Assembly (NCBI GenBank): GCA_031262205.1
Contig: JAISID010000086.1
Location: 1 to 25,752, forward strand
DNA from: Holosporales bacterium
Lineage (GTDB): Bacteria; Pseudomonadota; Alphaproteobacteria; RUG11792
Reading direction: 5' to 3'
DNA length: 25,752 bases
Shown: positions 1 through 7,671 of the stretch, piece after piece
Position numbering within the stretch: the stretch's first letter is position 1
Layout: each line of letters starts with the position of its first letter
Translations under genes and position numbers: made by a program
Notes under the pieces: generated by a model
What the model saw: only the letters and a program-made list of their open reading frames with translations
Database searches by the model: none
What the model was told of the DNA's origin: nothing

Positions 1-1607
1 CTCCCTACGGCCTTCATTCCAAACGACCCGAATAGGTAAGGAAGCATCGCTCCAACTAACAACCCGACCAATACGTATGGATTTTGCAAATTAAATTCAA
101 CCTTCAAATTCGGAAAGTAATACGTCAAATCCTCGACGTACGTCGCGAAGAGAACAAGAGCGGCAAGCCCTGCCGAACCTATCGCATAGCCTTTCGTCAC
201 GGCTTTCGTTGTGTTGCCGACGGCGTCTAACGCGTCTGTTATAGTCCTAACTTCGCTTGGCAATTCGGCCATCTCGGCGATTCCGCCTGCATTGTCGGTA
301 ACGGGGCCGTAAGCGTCGAGCGCTACTATAATTCCGGCAAACGCTAACATTGTCGTCGCGGAAACGGCTATTCCAAATAAGCCTGCGCAGAGATATGAGC
401 AGACGATTCCTCCGCAAATGATAAGAGTCGGCAGGGCGGTTGATTCCATAGAAACCGCGAGTCCCTGGATTATATTTGTCGCGTGCCCCGTCTCCGAAGC
501 CTTCGCGATGCTCTTAACTGGTCTGTATGAAACGCTGGTGTAAAATTCCGTAACCCAAACCAAAAGTCCGGTTACAGCCATTCCGACGAAGCAGCACTGC
601 AATAGATTTAAAGGCGTGAACGCCGTCGCTTCCGATTCAAGGGCGATCTGATAATCTAAAGAAGGGAACATAAAGCTCGTGACGGCGAAAATAAAGATTA
701 GTGAAAAGACTCCAGAGGCGATAAGGCCTTTATATAAGGCTTTCATTATTTTCTTTGAAGCGTCGAGCTTGACGAAAAACGTTCCTATTATCGAACCGAT
801 AATACAAACGGCGCTTATCGCCAAAGGATACAGCATCATTATTGATTTAAAATAACTAGCAAAATGAATATTGGCTAAAACCATCGAGGCGACTATGGTG
901 ACGGCGTACGTTTCAAATAAATCCGCCGCCATACCGGCGCAATCTCCGACGTTGTCTCCGACGTTGTCGGCAATGACCGCCGGGTTTCGAGGGTCGTCTT
1001 CAGGTATGTTGGATTCGACTTTTCCAACTAAGTCCGCTCCGACGTCGGCTCCTTTTGTGAATATGCCGCCGCCTAGCCTTGCAAAAATTGAGATGAGCGA
1101 AGCGCCGAAACTTAACGCCACGAGAGACTCGGTTATTAACCTTTCCTCTATTCCGATATTTTGTAAGAAGAAATAGTATCCGGAAACTCCAAGAAGGCCG
1201 GCTCCAACGACTAATAACCCAGTGATCGCCCCCGAATCGAACGCGCTTGATAAAGCCTTAGACATCGAAGTTCTCGCTGCTTCCGCAGTTCTTACGTTCG
1301 CTCTAACTGAAATATTCATTCCTATATAGCCTGCGATTCCTGAAAGAACGGCTCCTAGAATGAACCCTATAGCCACGTACTTTGACAAAAACGCAAAAAG
1401 AAAAGCGGCTACGACGACGCCAACCGTCGCGATTGTGGAATATTGCCTGTTTAAATACGCCTTTGCTCCGATTTGGATTGCTTTCGCAATTTCAACCATT
1501 TTGTCGTTTCCGCATGGCAATCTGAAAACCGAACGTATTTTAAATACGGCGAAAACGACGGCTATAATGCCGCAGGCTATAATAGCTAAATCTAACTGCT
1601 CCACCAT
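1..1607 (-). CDS. hppA: Membrane-bound proton-translocating pyrophosphatase, K+-independent type (partial)
   Basis: This integral membrane enzyme couples pyrophosphate hydrolysis to proton export across the inner membrane. The ATG at 1607-1605 follows an AGAGG ribosome site by eight bases. The first 535 codons are present; the family is usually about 700 residues, so roughly the last quarter lies beyond the left edge. The translation shows the substrate-binding signature GADVGADLVGKVE, then NPAVIADNVGDNVGDCAGMAA, and further on TDNAGGIAEM and LDAVGNTTKAVTKGYAIG. The lysine in GNTTK replaces the alanine of K+-dependent enzymes, which by established family knowledge marks the K+-independent, H+-pumping subclass common in alphaproteobacteria. 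Many hydrophobic segments alternate with these loops. It is transcribed away from the accessory block that begins at about 1774. Family assignment is very secure; ion specificity is inferred from one residue. Confidence 0.96.
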   Translation of the reverse strand, partial: MVEQLDLAIIACGIIAVVFAVFKIRSVFRLPCGNDKMVEIAKAIQIGAKAYLNRQYSTIATVGVVVAAFLFAFLSKYVAIGFILGAVLSGIAGYIGMNISVRANVRTAEAARTSMSKALSSAFDSGAITGLLVVGAGLLGVSGYYFFLQNIGIEERLITESLVALSFGASLISIFARLGGGIFTKGADVGADLVGKVESNIPEDDPRNPAVIADNVGDNVGDCAGMAADLFETYAVTIVASMVLANIHFASYFKSIMMLYPLAISAVCIIGSIIGTFFVKLDASKKIMKALYKGLIASGVFSLIFIFAVTSFMFPSLDYQIALESEATAFTPLNLLQCCFVGMAVTGLLVWVTEFYTSVSYRPVKSIAKASETGHATNIIQGLAVSMESTALPTLIICGGIVCSYLCAGLFGIAVSATTMLAFAGIIVALDAYGPVTDNAGGIAEMAELPSEVRTITDALDAVGNTTKAVTKGYAIGSAGLAALVLFATYVEDLTYYFPNLKVEFNLQNPYVLVGLLVGAMLPYLFGSFGMKAVG

Positions 1608-1773
1608 AATGAAGACCTCTAAATTTAAATAATTAAAAATATGCGATTATTTTACTAGATATCTAAGCGAAGTTAAAGACGGAAGTTATTATAGGGGCGC
1701 GTTTGCATTTCAGCGAATTGATTTAGCGAGATTTTGCATGTTAGGAAAAAGATAAGAAATCTTTTATATAAAT

Positions 1774-1802
1774 TTGAATAAAACAAGTTAGGATGTTACA
1801 AT
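1774..1802 (+). promoter_or_regulatory. Sigma-70-like promoter of the MBL/membrane-protein operon
   Basis: TTGAAT at 1774-1779 and TACAAT at 1797-1802 are separated by exactly 17 bases, close to TTGACA-N17-TATAAT. Transcription would start near 1809, giving a leader of under 30 bases before the TTG start at 1836. The assignment rests on sequence only. Confidence 0.55.
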
Positions 1803-1835
1803 ACCAGTATATTTCTAAATAATAAGAGAGCTTTT

Positions 1836-2654
1836 TTGTTACAGTTATTTATTTTTAATGTTGATTTAGGTCAATGTATTTTTGTATTGCCAAGTAGCGA
1901 TAGAAATTATGCTGCTCTTATTGATTGTGGATGCGATGAAAAAATTGTTAATTTTATTCAAAAATCCCTACCAAACAATGTGTTAGGGAGCTTTACTTTG
2001 ACAAATTACGACGAAGACCATTTTTCTGGCATATGTGATTTATCGTCAAGAGTAAAAATAAAAACTGTATGTTTTTCAAAGAACTTAACCTCTGATGAAA
2101 TCAAAAAACAAAAGGAAAAAGAAACTGAAGCTCTGAGGTGTTTATTAAATATAAAAGATAAATATACCAAACCGTGCCCGGATTGGAATCCACCTTATAA
2201 AAAGTGTTGCTATTCGTTAGAAATAGAAGAATTAAACGATCCATCAATAAATAATCTAAGCCAGATGGTTTTTCTTGAGTATAAAGATTTTACTGTATGT
2301 ATCCCTGGAGATTTAGAAACAGAAGGATGGGAAAAGATCATCAAAAAGCCAGATGTGCAAAACTGGTTAAAGAAAACTCGTTTATTTATAGCTTCGCATC
2401 ATGGTAGAGAAAACGGCTACTATCCAGGTGTTTTTGATTACTGTAAACCAGAACGTATAATTATATCTGACGGCTCTATAAAACATGGAACTCAGGAAGA
2501 CATGTCGTCTATTTATGCAAAGCACATTAATGGTAATGGAATTTTATTCTATGATGAACACAGAAAAGTGTTAACTACAAGGAATGATGGGCATATTACA
2601 ATTAATATAGACAATAATAGCATTGAATACTCTAAACTAAATATAAACCCATGA
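1836..2654 (+). CDS. ComEC-like metallo-beta-lactamase-fold hydrolase, putative defence component
   Basis: This is a 272-residue stand-alone protein resembling the C-terminal MBL domain of ComEC/Rec2. Visible elements in order are the opening strand FNVDLGQC (7-14, compare DVGQGDS in ComEC), LIDCG (28-32), the metal motif TNYDEDH (56-62), IPGDLE (156-161) and ASHHGR (186-191). The canonical first histidine of the HxDxDH motif is asparagine here (N57), while D59, D61, H62, D159 and H188/H189 remain, so metal binding is probable but altered. There is no signal peptide or membrane segment. The start is TTG, preceded by AAGAGAG six bases upstream; no ATG fits the opening strand. Its stop overlaps the start of the membrane-protein gene by four bases (ATGA), implying translational coupling. 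The gene is visibly more AT-rich than hppA, suggesting acquisition. A nuclease or phosphodiesterase activity would fit the fold but is inference; the substrate is unknown. Confidence 0.8.
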   Translation: MLQLFIFNVDLGQCIFVLPSSDRNYAALIDCGCDEKIVNFIQKSLPNNVLGSFTLTNYDEDHFSGICDLSSRVKIKTVCFSKNLTSDEIKKQKEKETEALRCLLNIKDKYTKPCPDWNPPYKKCCYSLEIEELNDPSINNLSQMVFLEYKDFTVCIPGDLETEGWEKIIKKPDVQNWLKKTRLFIASHHGRENGYYPGVFDYCKPERIIISDGSIKHGTQEDMSSIYAKHINGNGILFYDEHRKVLTTRNDGHITINIDNNSIEYSKLNINP

Positions 2655-3175
2655 ATAAAATAAATGTATACGAATATTCAGCTATTGTCTGTCCAGGAGT
2701 TGTATTGTTATTAATTTTGCATGATTTTTTGTATATTATAAATGTTAATTATTCTAGTGTTGGCGATTTGGGAGTGTTTTTAATACTATCGTTTTGTTCT
2801 GGACAATTTGTGCAAGCAATTGCGAATATATTAGAACGTCTAATTTGGCATCCCCGAAAATTAACTATAAAGATTTTTAAAAAAGATAGAAATGTAAATA
2901 ATGTAAATGTCGATGAAAGTTTTATTAGAGAAACATATATAAATATATTACGAGAAAATAAAACCGAACGAATAGATATATTTAATAAACAATACGGCTT
3001 ATTAAGAGGATTGTTTATAGATTCGTTGATATTGCTTTGTATTAATAATGTATCAAAAGGCTGGTATTGTTTTTTTACCTTTTTGTTCTTATCATTCATT
3101 ATTGGTTATCGCGCTTATCATTTCGCGGGTTTGTATTCTAAGGAATTGCTTGCAGAGTATAAAAACCTAAAATAA
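2651..3175 (+). CDS. Four-helix membrane protein coupled to the MBL-fold gene
   Basis: This is a 174-residue protein that I do not recognise as a named family. Hydrophobic segments lie at about residues 9-32, 38-56, 116-131 and 136-154, with a charged, probably cytoplasmic middle section (about 65-115) rich in Lys, Arg, Asn and Glu. Short notable motifs are GQFVQAIANILE just after helix 2, YGLLRG before helix 3 and YSKELL near the C-terminus. The ATG lies within the MBL gene's stop (ATGA overlap), so the two are surely co-translated and likely act together, for instance with this protein anchoring the MBL enzyme or acting as a membrane effector it controls. Base composition is strongly AT-rich, like its partner. 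No terminator is visible after it; the next gene converges from the other strand. Function is inference only. Confidence 0.75.
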   Translation: MNKINVYEYSAIVCPGVVLLLILHDFLYIINVNYSSVGDLGVFLILSFCSGQFVQAIANILERLIWHPRKLTIKIFKKDRNVNNVNVDESFIRETYINILRENKTERIDIFNKQYGLLRGLFIDSLILLCINNVSKGWYCFFTFLFLSFIIGYRAYHFAGLYSKELLAEYKNLK

Positions 3176-3190
3176 CTCTTTCAAAAATAT

Positions 3191-3210
3191 GGGAATCATC
3201 CCCCGATGCG
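3191..3210 (-). repeat. Copy of short intergenic motif GGGGATNATTCCC
   Basis: Read on the minus strand this is CGCATCGGGGGATGATTCCC. The same core recurs at 8085-8106, 15932-15955 and 16194-16213, with diverged copies at 10668-10687, 10742-10761, 22531-22549 and 25563-25577. It lies between the two convergent accessory operons. Function is unknown. Confidence 0.55.
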
Positions 3211-3374
3211 TAGCAGATAAGTAAGAATTTAACTAAAAGTATATCTTTAGAGTTTATAAGTATGTTTATAAAATCTTATTTGTAAGAGCAATACTGCATG
3301 TCATGGAATGGCTGCCTCTTTTTTTAATGATAAAATACAAGGTCGCTGCGCAAGTTGAACGATACGGTTAAGGC

Positions 3375-4151
3375 TTATGTTGGAAATTTTGAAAAGAAGG
3401 CGTTGATTTCGTCTTTGAGTTCGGCGCCTATTTTTTCAAAGCAGTCCAACAAATCCTGGTACGTATTTCCTCCGCCGAGAAAATCCCAGAAATCTTCCGC
3501 TACTTTTAACTCGTCGTTTGAATCTAGCATATCGTTCGTCGTCCAACGGGCGTATGGTTCCTCTTCGGAAGGATTATAGGGTATTGCTATAAGGGTATTG
3601 ATTTTTACGTTAGGATTTTGCAATAAAGCGACAGCCGTCCATTCTAGCAAAGTTCTTTTGAATCCTTTAACTTCTCCAGCATTCGGTTTAGCCGTTTTAA
3701 TGTCTATAAGGAACAATTCTCCATTTTCTCTTTCTAACATAATATCGACTTTTGTAGGCTTTATTTCTTTTGTGTTCTTGCTTCTACACGCTTTCTTTAT
3801 TAACTCTATTTCTTCGTGTTTTGAAGACTTTTTCTTTTTGGAAACTAAATCGTCTATTATATTTTGAATAACCGTCTGAGCCTCTACGGTTATGCGTTTT
3901 CCGATTGAAACTTGGCGTTTAGCGATTTTAAAATTATCTTTTGCCAAAACTAATGCTACAGGTTCGAAAATCGTTGTTCCAAAATTGGTGTTTAACGATT
4001 GAATAAGGGAAAACAAGGCTAATCTATCTTTACCAAGCAATCTTGTGTGAAACGGTTTAGCCGTCAGTTTCGGTTTGTATTTTTTAAACTTATTTCTTAC
4101 GCCGTCTCTTAGTATCTTTTCGATTTGTTCTTTTTTCAAATCTGTCAACAC
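3375..4151 (-). CDS. TdeIII-family type II restriction endonuclease
   Basis: This 258-residue enzyme is predicted to cut DNA at GGNCC or a subset, as reported for TdeIII. The family is recognised from the block PFHTRLLGKDRLALFSLIQS (33-52) and NTNFGTTIFEPVA (54-66). The PD-(D/E)XK catalytic core is visible as KVDIMLE (134-140, D136) followed by FLIDIKTAKPN (147-157, D150 and K152). RTLLEW follows at about 166-171 and a well-conserved IAIPYNPSEEEPYARW segment lies in the C-terminal half. The length matches the family. The start is GTG at 4151, overlapping the methyltransferase stop by seven bases, so the endonuclease is made after and coupled to its protecting methylase. No control (C) protein is present. 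The near-absence of GGNCC in this window fits the assigned specificity, although the exact recognition sequence here is inferred from family. Confidence 0.87.
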   Translation of the reverse strand: MLTDLKKEQIEKILRDGVRNKFKKYKPKLTAKPFHTRLLGKDRLALFSLIQSLNTNFGTTIFEPVALVLAKDNFKIAKRQVSIGKRITVEAQTVIQNIIDDLVSKKKKSSKHEEIELIKKACRSKNTKEIKPTKVDIMLERENGELFLIDIKTAKPNAGEVKGFKRTLLEWTAVALLQNPNVKINTLIAIPYNPSEEEPYARWTTNDMLDSNDELKVAEDFWDFLGGGNTYQDLLDCFEKIGAELKDEINAFFSKFPT

Positions 4152-5725
4152 GCGACGATATCCTTCATGTGAAATATTTCTTCGGAGTAAGCGTCTCTGT
4201 TCTTTTCAGTTCTGTTTAGAACTGGGCGTTTATATCTATCGACTATTTTCATTCCCGCCTTCTCCGCTATTTCAGGGTAAAGATTGTATTTATCGTTAGC
4301 TACCAAAAATACGTTATAATCTTCCGCCAAATATTTTTTACAGTTAAGCAACGCTTGAGATATGCCGTCCACATATAATTTTTTGGCTTCCGTTCCTTGG
4401 CCTTTACGCAACGCTCCTATTTCGCTTTCGTCGTTACGAATCCAACCGAATAGATCATACGCGTAAGCGTGTTGTTCATGATAATCTATCAAGCCTACAT
4501 ATGGAGGACTTGAAAATATCCCGTTTATTTTTTTGTCTTTTATCAACCCTGAGATTTGTAAATCGCGTTTGGCTAATTCGTCGACGATATCTATGTTTCT
4601 ACTATCTCCAGTTAAACATATTTGATAAGCGTCCGTTCTGAGTTTATCGAAAATGCCGATCCTATTAACAGCGTCTTTGCCGTAATAACGCAGCCATCTA
4701 AAAATGGAGAATAACGGCTTGCATATTTTAAAGTGCTTGGAACAATAATAAGCGGTATTTATAGGTTCGATTAACGTCGCTAAATCAGAATGAGTCGTAG
4801 CCCTGCAAGACCTCATAGTTCTGCTTAGAATTAGTCTTAATATGTCTTTAACGCCGGAATCTCCGAGTTTATTTATATTTTCCAAAACGCTGCGCAGTTC
4901 GTCGATAACGTTGGGAAGGAACCATTTAGTCGTAAAGGTAGAAGAATCGTTATTTTTTAATTTTACGTTGTAATCGTCGATTAATCGATAGTATATGGGA
5001 AGAAATTCTTTTGCTTTAGCAGCGCCGTATTCTTTCTCGTTTATACTTTTGTTTCTTATGGACGTTTTATATTCGTAGCTCGGAAAGAATCTGTTATTGA
5101 ATGTATTGAGTTCTTTGGTAAGAGCGTATTCAAACGTTTTTATATTGCTCTTCGATATAAATAAATTTAAATCGTTTGTAATTTTTCTAAATTCATTCTC
5201 TAGTTCTAATAAATCAATCTTAGAAATTTTACAGTTAGATATGAAAGAGTTGAAAACGGAAACGTCGACGCCTATAGCGCGTATTCCAAGTTCGTTTGCC
5301 TGAACTAACGTAGTCCCGCTGCCGCAGAATGGATCGAGGATTATATCTCCTCTTTTAAAATATACTTCCTTTTTAAATTCGTCCGTATGTGAATCTAAAA
5401 AATATTCCGCTAATTGGGGTATAAATTTTCCTTTGTACGGATGCAGTCGGTGGACGTGTTTTGTCGTGTCGGATTCTCGTAAGCGTTCGAAAGATAAAAA
5501 TCGATTTGCCTTCAATTTTTGCCAATCGATATCTTTAAAATATTTTGAATCGTCGTAATAGGTTTTTAGTTCGCTCTTTGAAACTTTTGCGTCTCCGTCG
5601 CAATTTATTTTTCTTATTAACGCATACTGGACGAGATAGCTTATATTGGAAGCCGTAACTTTTTTGTTTAAGTAACTAGACGCCCAATCGCTAGCTTCGG
5701 ATATTGACAACAAATCGTCTCTCAT
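4145..5725 (-). CDS. Type II DNA amino-methyltransferase (SPPY class) of the TdeIII-type system
   Basis: This 526-residue methyltransferase should protect host sites from the adjacent endonuclease. The S-adenosylmethionine motif I is DPFCGSGTT (131-139), followed by IGVDVS at about 151-156. The catalytic motif IV is SSPPYVG (405-411); SPPY is typical of N4-cytosine methylases, though N6-adenine cannot be excluded. Motif I precedes motif IV by about 265 residues, so this long intervening section probably carries target recognition. The first 60 residues, beginning LSISEASDWASSYLNKK, look like a small helix-turn-helix domain that could bind the operon's own promoter. The ATG at 5725 has no clear ribosome site but follows an excellent promoter by about 24 bases. 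It is the first gene of the two-gene operon with the endonuclease. Base composition is lower in GC than the flanking core genes. Confidence 0.88.
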   Translation of the reverse strand: MRDDLLSISEASDWASSYLNKKVTASNISYLVQYALIRKINCDGDAKVSKSELKTYYDDSKYFKDIDWQKLKANRFLSFERLRESDTTKHVHRLHPYKGKFIPQLAEYFLDSHTDEFKKEVYFKRGDIILDPFCGSGTTLVQANELGIRAIGVDVSVFNSFISNCKISKIDLLELENEFRKITNDLNLFISKSNIKTFEYALTKELNTFNNRFFPSYEYKTSIRNKSINEKEYGAAKAKEFLPIYYRLIDDYNVKLKNNDSSTFTTKWFLPNVIDELRSVLENINKLGDSGVKDILRLILSRTMRSCRATTHSDLATLIEPINTAYYCSKHFKICKPLFSIFRWLRYYGKDAVNRIGIFDKLRTDAYQICLTGDSRNIDIVDELAKRDLQISGLIKDKKINGIFSSPPYVGLIDYHEQHAYAYDLFGWIRNDESEIGALRKGQGTEAKKLYVDGISQALLNCKKYLAEDYNVFLVANDKYNLYPEIAEKAGMKIVDRYKRPVLNRTEKNRDAYSEEIFHMKDIVAC

Positions 5726-5755
5726 TATAAACAGAGCTTAACGCGCATCGTATTT

Positions 5756-5784
5756 ATTATAACATTGGTATCTATGCTTGTGAA
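5756..5784 (-). promoter_or_regulatory. Strong sigma-70-like promoter of the restriction-modification operon
   Basis: On the minus strand TTCACA (5784-5779) and a perfect TATAAT (5761-5756) are spaced by 17 bases. Transcription would start near 5749, about 24 bases ahead of the methyltransferase ATG. Only one promoter is evident, so the methylase and nuclease probably share one transcript. Confidence 0.65.
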
Positions 5785-5835
5785 TCAACCCGTAGACTTT
5801 TTCAAAGAACGCTTGTAAAATGAACTAATCACAAA

Positions 5836-5925
5836 GGATGGGTGGTCGAGCGGTTGAAGGCACCGGTCTTGAAAACCGGCAAGGGGGCGACTCCTTCGTG
5901 GGTTCGAATCCCACCCCATCCGCCA
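5836..5925 (+). tRNA. tRNA-Ser (anticodon TGA)
   Basis: This 90-nt gene folds into a class II cloverleaf. The acceptor stem is GGATGGG/CCCATCC, the anticodon stem CCGGT/ACCGG encloses loop CTTGAAA with anticodon TGA, there is a long variable arm, and the T arm is GTGGG-TTCGAAT-CCCAC. Discriminator G and the CCA end are encoded (5923-5925). The long variable arm and the UGA anticodon fix it as serine, reading UCN codons. It lies between the restriction-modification promoter and the ATPase-TOPRIM gene, whose stop codon is only 45 bases beyond the tRNA 3' end. Confidence 0.97.
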
Positions 5926-5970
5926 AAGCGATGTTGCTATTTATAAGACTGCCTAATTCTAAACTAGATT

Positions 5971-7527
5971 TTAATATGGAATCTCCTCTTTCATTGGTAA
6001 ATATGAAGAGAGAGCATTTTTGATATTTTCAAATTCATCTCCTTGCAGTAGTCCCACAACTAATGATAAATATCCATCACTTAGTAATCCAAAATATTTT
6101 CCAATAGATTTTGCTAGAGATTTATTACTAATTTTTAATATGTCTTTGTACTCTAAATTATCTTTAAATTTATTCTTATAATCTTCCTCTATTTTATCAT
6201 ATTCTGAAAGAGTTCTTTCCATATCGTTTTTATCTTTTGCAGATCGCATCTTATACTTGATTTTCTCAAGGGCAAAGTTTTTTACCTGATCATCTTTCTG
6301 TTTTTGACAACAATCTAAAACAAATTTCTTAGCTTCATCTATTCTGGATTTATCAGAATGTTGCATATGATCATTCACGATTTCTAATAGTTCCTCTACT
6401 AAAAACAAATTTTCTACTTCCGCAACTTGAAGCGTATAAATACCATGCTCTTTTAGTTCCTTAATTTCATCTTCGCTTCTATAATCTCTATCGATAATCC
6501 CGTAACATTCAAGATGATTATTAAGCTGCTCCGTTTCCTTCATTGCCTTTGTATTATTTATAACTTGTCGACACCCGCCGCAAGGGACTACGTAATAGTC
6601 TTTATATATTTCAAAGTATAATTTTGTATCGTAGCTTCCCAAAGTGCCTTCAACGAATAAGACTTTCTTTTTATTGCCTAGAATATCTAATGATAATTGT
6701 TCTGGTAAATTGCTGGATTGTATTTCTCCATATTGCCATTTATTTCCATCAAATTCTTTAACCCATATCTTCTTAGACTGTTTATGAACAGTTGCGAATT
6801 GAGTATCGTGCGTTATGTAGATAAATAAACAATCTGGGCGAGTTTTTTCTATTTCCGTCCACAAACGATTCATAATAGAGCTATGCAAATGAATTTCCGG
6901 TTCGTCTACAATGATAGTTTTGTTCTCTGGAATCAAAAGACTTTGAAGGATAAGATATAACCCTACTCGCTCGCCGTCGCTCATTTCCGTTCCTGGGTAG
7001 CGTTTTGATTCATCAGGCAGAGCGGCTATTACTTGGGCGTCTTTAATTTCTACTTTTCTCTGCGGAAAAATTTTGTCCCAAATTGAACAAAATTTACCTT
7101 TAATCATTTCCGGTACATCTGGTTTTCCCTTATTATCTTCTTCAGCTTTACGACATTTCTCCACAAAATCGTGCTCTTGTGAATTTTGTTTTGCAACAAG
7201 TAGGGATAATACGTAGTTAAAATCACGCGGCACTGAAGTTGCAGGCTTATAATTCCAACGCCTACCTTTATTTCCAAAAGTATTTTCGTCCCCAAAAAGC
7301 AAAGCATTAGACGCTTGTTTTTCTGATTTTAACGGGATAAATGAATCAAAATTGAGAACCCTCTGAGCGCTTATTCTATGAACTGTATTTGAGCTTTTTT
7401 CTTCCATCCATGCCCCGAGTCTACTTTTTCCCGAACCGTTAGCCCCAATAATTATTATTGAATTATTTTTAGTTTCATAAGATTTCGGATTATTAGATTC
7501 GTCTGGAAGATAGTATTGAAAACTCAT
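5971..7527 (-). CDS. ABC-type ATPase fused to DUF4435/TOPRIM-like domain (PARIS/OLD-like defence protein)
   Basis: This 518-residue protein has two halves. The N-terminal ATPase carries Walker A GANGSGKS (28-35), an ABC-like signature MSDGER (182-187), Walker B IIVDEPEIHLH (205-215) and switch histidine ITHD (238-241), as in AAA_15/AAA_21 proteins. The C-terminal half begins about residue 287 with KVLFVEG (E293), then GIIDRDY (D346, D348) and VAEVENLF (368-375), the acidic pattern of DUF4435 TOPRIM-like nucleases. Fused AriA-AriB (PARIS) proteins and OLD-family nucleases share this order. By analogy it would sense phage and then cleave nucleic acid, possibly tRNA, to abort infection; that is inference. 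The ATG at 7527 lies 12 bases after TAGGAG. It stands alone between tRNA-Ser and the tRNA-Lys/Glu pair and is AT-rich relative to core genes. Confidence 0.85.
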   Translation of the reverse strand: MSFQYYLPDESNNPKSYETKNNSIIIIGANGSGKSRLGAWMEEKSSNTVHRISAQRVLNFDSFIPLKSEKQASNALLFGDENTFGNKGRRWNYKPATSVPRDFNYVLSLLVAKQNSQEHDFVEKCRKAEEDNKGKPDVPEMIKGKFCSIWDKIFPQRKVEIKDAQVIAALPDESKRYPGTEMSDGERVGLYLILQSLLIPENKTIIVDEPEIHLHSSIMNRLWTEIEKTRPDCLFIYITHDTQFATVHKQSKKIWVKEFDGNKWQYGEIQSSNLPEQLSLDILGNKKKVLFVEGTLGSYDTKLYFEIYKDYYVVPCGGCRQVINNTKAMKETEQLNNHLECYGIIDRDYRSEDEIKELKEHGIYTLQVAEVENLFLVEELLEIVNDHMQHSDKSRIDEAKKFVLDCCQKQKDDQVKNFALEKIKYKMRSAKDKNDMERTLSEYDKIEEDYKNKFKDNLEYKDILKISNKSLAKSIGKYFGLLSDGYLSLVVGLLQGDEFENIKNALSSYLPMKEEIPY

Positions 7528-7586
7528 TTTATGTTGTTTCTCCTATTTATAAGATGATTTGAAAATATCATTTATTACTTTATGAA

Positions 7587-7662
7587 TGGTGGGCGCGAGG
7601 GGAATCGAACCCATGACCCACTGATTAAGAGTCAGTTGCTCTACCATCTGAGCTACGCGCCC
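7587..7662 (-). tRNA. tRNA-Lys (anticodon CTT)
   Basis: This 76-nt gene includes an encoded CCA end. The acceptor stem is GGGCGCG/CGCGCCC, the anticodon stem ACTGA/TCAGT encloses loop CTCTTAA with anticodon CTT, and the T loop is TTCGATT. It lies nine bases after tRNA-Glu and is probably processed from the same transcript. It borders the right side of the ATPase-TOPRIM gene. Confidence 0.97.
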
Positions 7663-7671
7663 TTTGCATAT

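Noticed and set aside
871..1632. Two plus-strand open frames opposite hppA
   Set aside because: They are antisense shadows; the minus-strand frame carries all the conserved pyrophosphatase motifs.
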